From Burkholderiales bacterium (lineage in GTDB: Bacteria; Pseudomonadota; Gammaproteobacteria; Burkholderiales; Casimicrobiaceae): a stretch of DNA of 32,443 nt. Where the stretch lies: contig JADZAQ010000050.1 of NCBI GenBank assembly GCA_020852555.1, positions 1 through 32,443 on the forward strand, written 5' to 3'. The translations under genes were made by a program, and so were the position numbers. The notes below the pieces were generated by a model, which saw nothing but the letters and a program-made list of their open reading frames with translations, made no database searches and was not told the origin of the DNA. Shown piece after piece: positions 28,329-32,443 of the stretch. The first letter of the stretch is position 1; every line of letters starts with the position of its first letter.

Positions 28329-28400
28329 GGCGCTCGATTGTACGCAGCGCCGCGCGACCACGGGCGCGGCCGACCGGGCGCGACCGAAACTCGCTCCGGG

Positions 28401-28421
28401 TAGAATGCCGCGCTTCGCGGC
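28401..28421 (+). promoter_or_regulatory. Possible -10 element and leader hairpin of folD
   Basis: TAGAAT (28401-28406) is followed at once by a hairpin, GCCGCG (28407-28412) pairing with CGCGGC (28416-28421) around CTT. No -35 box is evident. The arrangement, TAGAAT then a hairpin, resembles the lepA leader. Confidence 0.35.
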
Positions 28422-28442
28422 TGCGTAACCCCGGGGACGACG

Positions 28443-29303
28443 ATGATCATCGATGGCAAGGCCGTGGCACAACGCGTCACCGACGAGGTGCGCGAAGGCG
28501 CGCGCGCCTTCGTCGCTGCCGGCCGCGCGGCACCGGGGCTGGCCGTCGTGCTCGTGGGCGAGCACCCCGCGTCGCAGGTCTACGTGCGCAACAAGCGGAA
28601 GACGACCGAGAACGTCGGCATGCGCTCGATCGCCCACGACCTGCCGGCGACAACGAGCGAGGCGGAGCTCCTCGCCGTGATCGACCGCCTCAACGCCGAT
28701 CCGACGGTCAACGGCATCCTCGTCCAGTTGCCGCTGCCGAAGCACATCGACGCCGAGCGCGTCAGCGAGCGCATCGATCCCAAAAAGGACGTCGACGGGT
28801 TCCACCCGTACAACATCGGCCGCCTGGTGCTCAAGAGGCCGGTGCTGCGTCCGTGCACACCGTGGGGCTGCATGCGGCTCCTGGCCGAGACCGGCGAGGA
28901 TCTCGTCGGCAAGCACGCGGTGGTGATCGGCCAATCGAACATCGTCGGTCGGCCGATGGCGCTCGAACTCCTGATGGCGCGCTGCACGGTAACGATTTGC
29001 CATTCGGCCACGCGCGACCTGCCCGGTCTCGTGCGGCAGGCCGACATCGTCGTCGCCGGGGTCGGCAAGCCCAAGTTCGTCCAGGGCGACTGGATCAAGC
29101 CCGGCGCCATCGTCATCGACGTCGGCATCAACCGCACCGCGGAAGGCAAGCTCGTGGGTGACGTCGATTTCGACGCCGCACAGGCGCGTGCGAGCTGGAT
29201 CACGCCCGTCCCCGGCGGCGTGGGGCCGATGACCATCGCGACACTCCTCGCCAATACGCTCGCCGCGGCGCAGTGGCAGGCGCAGGGTATCCCGCATTCG
29301 TGA
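28443..29303 (+). CDS. folD: Bifunctional methylenetetrahydrofolate dehydrogenase/cyclohydrolase
   Basis: A cytoplasmic enzyme of 286 residues that interconverts 5,10-methylene-, methenyl- and 10-formyl-tetrahydrofolate with NADP+. Motifs: [14 protein letters not shown] with the catalytic lysine, [29 protein letters not shown], the nucleotide-binding [16 protein letters not shown] and [16 protein letters not shown]. Length is normal. The ATG follows a CCCCGGGGACGACG leader. Its folate role could connect with the GcvT-type flavoprotein in the window, but folD is a universal gene and no shared control is seen. Confidence 0.96.
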   Translation: MIIDGKAVAQRVTDEVREGARAFVAAGRAAPGLAVVLVGEHPASQVYVRNKRKTTENVGMRSIAHDLPATTSEAELLAVIDRLNADPTVNGILVQLPLPKHIDAERVSERIDPKKDVDGFHPYNIGRLVLKRPVLRPCTPWGCMRLLAETGEDLVGKHAVVIGQSNIVGRPMALELLMARCTVTICHSATRDLPGLVRQADIVVAGVGKPKFVQGDWIKPGAIVIDVGINRTAEGKLVGDVDFDAAQARASWITPVPGGVGPMTIATLLANTLAAAQWQAQGIPHS

Positions 29304-29414
29304 GGTAACGCGCGCGCGGTACTTCCACCGCGATCACCTGGGCTCGACGACGGGGGAAAGGCGTGCGAGCGGGATTGCACTGGCGCGCACCGGCCTGGCA
29401 GCCAGATCTCGCTC

Positions 29415-29444
29415 TTCCTCGGTGTCTCTGCGTCTCCTGTGAAA
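29415..29444 (-). repeat. Dispersed palindromic repeat, copy 2 (single arm)
   Basis: Read leftward, this starts TTTCACAGGAGACGCAGAG. It shares 17 identical bases with copy 1 (13267-13283), and 25 of 28 over the longer stretch, ending CCGAG(G/A)AA. The matching second arm is not visible nearby. It lies in the convergent gap between folD and the aldehyde dehydrogenase gene, six bases beyond the latter's stop codon. Confidence 0.65.
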
Positions 29445-29450
29445 CGCCTT

Positions 29451-30815
29451 TCACGCGCTCCGCAGATGCCACGCCTTCGGCCGGGTGAAGGTCTGAATCC
29501 CGTAGGTGGAGAGCGTCAACCCGATTCCCGAGTGCTTGTGCCCCGACCACGGCAGCCGCGGGCTCACGCGGTCGCAGCAGTTCCAGTACACCGTGCCGGA
29601 CTGCATGCGGGCGAGAATCCTGCGGGCTCGCTTCTCATCGGGCGTGTAGACGCCGGCGGTCAGCCCGTACTCGGTGTCGTTCATGAGCTCGACCGCGGTC
29701 TCGTCGTCGGGCACCGCCATGATGCCGATGACGGGGCCGAACGATTCGTCACGCATCACCGCCATCGAATGGTTGGCGTCGGCGAGCACGGTCGGCGCGA
29801 AGAAGTTGCCCTTGCCCTTGATCGCGGCACCGCCGGTGAGCACGCGCGCTCCTTTCTTTTTCGCATCGGCCACCTGCCGCTTCAGCACGTCGAGCTGCGG
29901 CTTGCGGGTGATGGCGCCGATGTAGGTGGCGTCATCGAGCGGATCGCCTACCTTGAAGCGCTTGACCTCGTCGACGAAGGCCTTCACGAAGGGTTCGTAG
30001 ATCGTCTCGTGCACGTACACGCGCTCGACGGCGCAACACGACTGCCCGGTGTTGTAGAAAGCGCCGTCGGCGACGGCGGCGGCCGCCGCCTTGACGTCGA
30101 CGTCGTCGGCAACGTACACGGGATCCTTGCCGCCCAGCTCGAGCTGCGTCTTGATCATCCGGCGGCCGGTGCTGGCGGCGATCTTTGCGCCGGTCGCGTA
30201 CGAGCCGGTGAAGAACACGCCGTCGATCGGCAGCCGCAGGAGTGCGGCGCCGACGGTGCCGTCGCCGATCACCGCGCTGAAGACGTCGTCCGGAACGCCC
30301 GCCGTGTGCAGGAGGTCGGCGATGTGCATCCCCGACATCGTCGCGAACTCGGAGGGCTTGTAGAGCACCGCGTTGCCGGCGAGCAGCGCCGGGACGAACA
30401 CGTTGCAACCGACGAAGTACGGATAGTTCCACGCCGAGATGTTGGCGATGACGCCGAGGGGGTCGTGGCCGATGCGCTCCTCCATCGTGGCGTCGGCGAA
30501 GACCTTCTCGTCGCGCAGCGTCTTCGCCGCTTCGGCGAGGAAGAAATCGATGCGTGGGAGGAGTCCCTTCATCTCGTTGCGCGATTGGCGGATCGGCTTG
30601 CCGACTTCGAGCGAGAGCGTGCGGGCGAGCTCGTCGTGGCGATCGGCGACGAGGTCGCGGAATTTCCTGATCGCGGCAGCGCGCTTCGCGAGGGGCAGCG
30701 CGGCCCAGCCGGGCTGCGCCTTGCGGGCGCGGGCGTACTTGGCGCGGATCGTCCGGGCGGTGTCGGTGTCGACGTCGAGAAGGGTGGTGCCGGTCGCGGG
30801 ATTGGTGAGCTTCAT
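29451..30815 (-). CDS. NAD(P)+-dependent aldehyde dehydrogenase
   Basis: An ALDH-superfamily enzyme of 454 residues. Motifs: ISAWNYPYFVGCNVFVPALL, VFFTGSYATGAKIA, the base in QLELGGKDPVYV and the nucleophile Cys260 in NTGQSCCAVERVYV, then ESFGPVIGIM and the C-terminal SGIGLTLSTYG. It is 41 bases after a gamma-glutamyl-GABA hydrolase-type gene and downstream of an Fe-alcohol dehydrogenase gene. An amine-derived aldehyde such as a gamma-glutamylamino aldehyde or succinate semialdehyde is therefore a reasonable substrate class. The ATG at 30815 gives the normal length. It lacks the phosphonate-type residues of PhnY, so it is not a second copy of that gene. Confidence 0.9.
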   Translation of the reverse strand: MKLTNPATGTTLLDVDTDTARTIRAKYARARKAQPGWAALPLAKRAAAIRKFRDLVADRHDELARTLSLEVGKPIRQSRNEMKGLLPRIDFFLAEAAKTLRDEKVFADATMEERIGHDPLGVIANISAWNYPYFVGCNVFVPALLAGNAVLYKPSEFATMSGMHIADLLHTAGVPDDVFSAVIGDGTVGAALLRLPIDGVFFTGSYATGAKIAASTGRRMIKTQLELGGKDPVYVADDVDVKAAAAAVADGAFYNTGQSCCAVERVYVHETIYEPFVKAFVDEVKRFKVGDPLDDATYIGAITRKPQLDVLKRQVADAKKKGARVLTGGAAIKGKGNFFAPTVLADANHSMAVMRDESFGPVIGIMAVPDDETAVELMNDTEYGLTAGVYTPDEKRARRILARMQSGTVYWNCCDRVSPRLPWSGHKHSGIGLTLSTYGIQTFTRPKAWHLRSA

Positions 30816-30856
30816 GGTTGCAGGAGGTGGGGAAGCGGTGGAAGAAAACGCGCTCG

Positions 30857-31666
30857 TCACCGTGCGGCGACGGGTTCCTGGACGACGACGGCAGCAGCCT
30901 CGCGGCGGCGGGCCGCGGCGAGGAAATCGTCGAGGAGCGGCGTATCGTCGATGAACGAAGCGTCGTCGGGCGGATGGAATTCGGGGTGCCACTGCGCGCC
31001 GAAGAGATACGAAGGTCCGGTCCAGCGGATCGCCTCGACGATGCGGTCGGGTTCCGACCACGCCTCGACGACGAGATCGCGGCCCAGGTCCTTCACCGCC
31101 TGGTGATGGACCGAATTCGTCTTGACGAGCGGCGTGTCGGGATAGAGCGCGGCGAGGCCGCTGCCCGCGACGATCGACGTTGCGTGGCAGTTCTTCTCGT
31201 AGAGTTCCTGCGAGCGATGGCGCAGCGCGTCGGGCCGCTGCGTGGGGATGTCCTGGTAGAGCGTGCCGCCCTGCGCGACGTTGATGACCTGCGCCCCGCG
31301 ACACACGCCGAGCACCGGCTTGCCTGCGTCGACGAAGGCACGCAGCAGCGCGATCTCGTACTGGTCGCGGATGCGATCGCCGTTCCACTCGGGCTTCAAC
31401 GCCGCCTCGCCGTAGGTCTCGGGACACACGTCCGACCCGCCCATCAGCACCAGCGCATCGAGTTCACGCGCGTAGTCGGCGACGGTGACCGCGCTCCCCG
31501 CGCGGCGCGTCGTGCCGTCGGGCGACGGGACCATGAAGGCGAGGACTTGTCGCTGCATCAGCCAATGCGCGACGTTTTGCTCGATGTATTGCAGCGTCAT
31601 GCCCTGGAACAGGCGCCGCGGCTGGTCGGGATGCATGAAGCTCGCCGAGATGCCGACCTTCAGCAC
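30857..31666 (-). CDS. Class I glutamine amidotransferase-like hydrolase (peptidase C26, PuuD type)
   Basis: A cytoplasmic hydrolase of 269 residues, similar to gamma-glutamyl-gamma-aminobutyrate hydrolase. The nucleophile is Cys122 in PVLGVCRGAQVINVAQGGTL and the His-Glu pair is in GAQWHPEF. LVLMGGSDVCPETYG is the usual oxyanion region and SVHHQAVKDLG is family-typical. The GTG at 31666 is chosen because GGGAG lies seven bases before it and it gives the family start MLKVGISASF. In the gamma-glutamyl putrescine pathway such an enzyme releases glutamate at the last step. The precise amide here is unknown. Confidence 0.87.
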   Translation of the reverse strand: MLKVGISASFMHPDQPRRLFQGMTLQYIEQNVAHWLMQRQVLAFMVPSPDGTTRRAGSAVTVADYARELDALVLMGGSDVCPETYGEAALKPEWNGDRIRDQYEIALLRAFVDAGKPVLGVCRGAQVINVAQGGTLYQDIPTQRPDALRHRSQELYEKNCHATSIVAGSGLAALYPDTPLVKTNSVHHQAVKDLGRDLVVEAWSEPDRIVEAIRWTGPSYLFGAQWHPEFHPPDDASFIDDTPLLDDFLAAARRREAAAVVVQEPVAAR

Positions 31667-31733
31667 GGGTGGACTCCCAACGCCGAGTGGGAGCCCATGC
31701 GTGCTGCCGGCGCTGCACGAGGCGGGCGCGGCA

Positions 31734-32443
31734 TCAGAAGGCGCTCGCGAAGAGCTGCTCGAAGTCGGCGGCGGTGCACGGACGCGGATTGGTGTGGTGG
31801 CAGATGTCGGCCGTCGCGACTTCGACGAGGCGCGGAAAATCGGCGCGGGTGATCGGCCGCGCCGCACGATAGTCGGAGAGCTTCGCCGGAATCCCGAGCG
31901 TCGCCTTGAGCGACCCGAGCCAGGCGATGAATGCGCTGCCGCGCGCTTCGGCGCTGCCGCTGTCCGCGCCGGGCACCCGCGCGACGTGCGCAAGTTCGGC
32001 GAGTTTCCCGGTGGCGGCAGGCAGGTTGAAGCGCAGCACGTGGTCGATCATGATCCCGTTGGCCAGCCCGTGGTGCATGTCGCTCACCGTGGAGAGCGCG
32101 TGCGCGCAGGAGTGCACCGCACCCAGGTCCTTCTGGAAGGCGATCGCCCCCATCATCGAGCTCATCAGCATGTCGCCGCGGGCGGCGAGGTTGCTGCCGT
32201 CGGCAACCGCGAGCGGCAAGGCGCGCGCGGCGATGCGCGTTCCCTCGAGCGCGATGCCGTCGCACAGCGGGTGGTATGCGGGCGAGAGATACGACTCGAC
32301 GTTGTGGGTGAGCGCATCCATTCCGGTGGCCGCCGTGATGGCCGGCGGCAGGCCGAGCGTCAGCTCGGGATCGGCAAAGACCGCCTTGGCGAGCAGCAGC
32401 GGCGAGAAGAGGATCTTCTTCACGTGCGTCGCATCCTCGGAGA
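31734..32443 (-). CDS. Iron-containing alcohol dehydrogenase, 5' partial
   Basis: The C-terminal 235 or so residues of a group III metal-dependent alcohol dehydrogenase; the frame is open to the window edge. Family signatures are FADPELTLGLPPAITAATGM, DALTHNVESYLSPAYHPLCDG, VHSCAHALSTVSDMHHGLANG and the C-terminal CHHTNPRPCTAADFEQLF. The metal ligands expected in this part (His in DALTH..., the HALS histidine and the DMHHG histidine) are present. It lies 67 bases before the amidotransferase gene in the same direction, so the three are probably one operon. It would interconvert an alcohol and the aldehyde used by the neighbouring ALDH; the substrate is unknown. Confidence 0.88.
   Translation of the reverse strand, partial: SEDATHVKKILFSPLLLAKAVFADPELTLGLPPAITAATGMDALTHNVESYLSPAYHPLCDGIALEGTRIAARALPLAVADGSNLAARGDMLMSSMMGAIAFQKDLGAVHSCAHALSTVSDMHHGLANGIMIDHVLRFNLPAATGKLAELAHVARVPGADSGSAEARGSAFIAWLGSLKATLGIPAKLSDYRAARPITRADFPRLVEVATADICHHTNPRPCTAADFEQLFASAF

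Noticed and set aside
29451-30815. Second phosphonoacetaldehyde dehydrogenase
   Set aside because: It is a clear ALDH, but it lacks the GQRC and [11 protein letters not shown] features of PhnY and sits with an amidotransferase and alcohol dehydrogenase instead.

Overview
The window looks like chromosomal DNA of a high-GC betaproteobacterium. Three signs point there: the gene order rpoE-rseA-rseB-mucD-(glutaredoxin)-lepA-lepB-DUF4845-rnc-era-recO-pdxJ-nagZ, the very GC-rich third codon positions, and a Burkholderiales-style phosphonate locus. I see no tRNA, rRNA, CRISPR array, phage gene or insertion sequence. Thirty protein genes are called. The first (asparaginase) and last (iron-containing alcohol dehydrogenase) are cut by the window edges. 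No gene-free stretch exceeds about 210 bases.

Region 1 (1-12347, + strand) is a conserved housekeeping and envelope-stress block. The 3' end of an R. etli-type L-asparaginase gene is followed by a near-perfect sigma-E promoter whose -35 element overlaps the asparaginase stop codon. Behind it lie sigma-E, its anti-sigma factor RseA, RseB, a MucD/DegP protease and a small glutaredoxin-like protein. A structured 150-base gap leads into lepA, lepB, a DUF4845 membrane protein, rnc, era, recO, pdxJ and nagZ. Many of these genes touch or overlap by a few bases. The acpS gene often found between pdxJ and nagZ is missing.

Region 2 (12362-27426) is a 2-aminoethylphosphonate (2-AEP) locus built around one divergent control region at 22077-22280. 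Leftward runs phnR (GntR/FCD regulator), phnA (phosphonoacetate hydrolase) and phnY (phosphonoacetaldehyde dehydrogenase). These are followed in the same direction by a Na+/phosphate cotransporter, an EamA-type membrane protein, a sarcosine/dimethylglycine dehydrogenase-like flavoprotein and an IclR regulator. Rightward runs a 2-AEP-type ABC importer (binding protein, ATPase, single-chain double permease) and phnW (2-AEP:pyruvate transaminase). Together they predict import of 2-AEP, transamination to phosphonoacetaldehyde, oxidation to phosphonoacetate, and hydrolysis to acetate and phosphate. A 22-base operator-like palindrome sits exactly on the -35 box of a consensus promoter for phnR.

Region 3 (27438-32443) holds a Nudix hydrolase gene divergent from folD. 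It ends with a leftward set of Fe-alcohol dehydrogenase, class I glutamine amidotransferase (gamma-glutamyl-GABA hydrolase type) and aldehyde dehydrogenase, which resembles a gamma-glutamylated amine or amino-alcohol pathway.

Two copies of a dispersed palindromic repeat (13267-13332 and 29415-29444) each lie just beyond a gene's stop codon. I found no clearly novel system. The most interesting material is the layout and control of the 2-AEP locus, its accessory flavoprotein and transporters, the sigma-E promoter, and the repeat.
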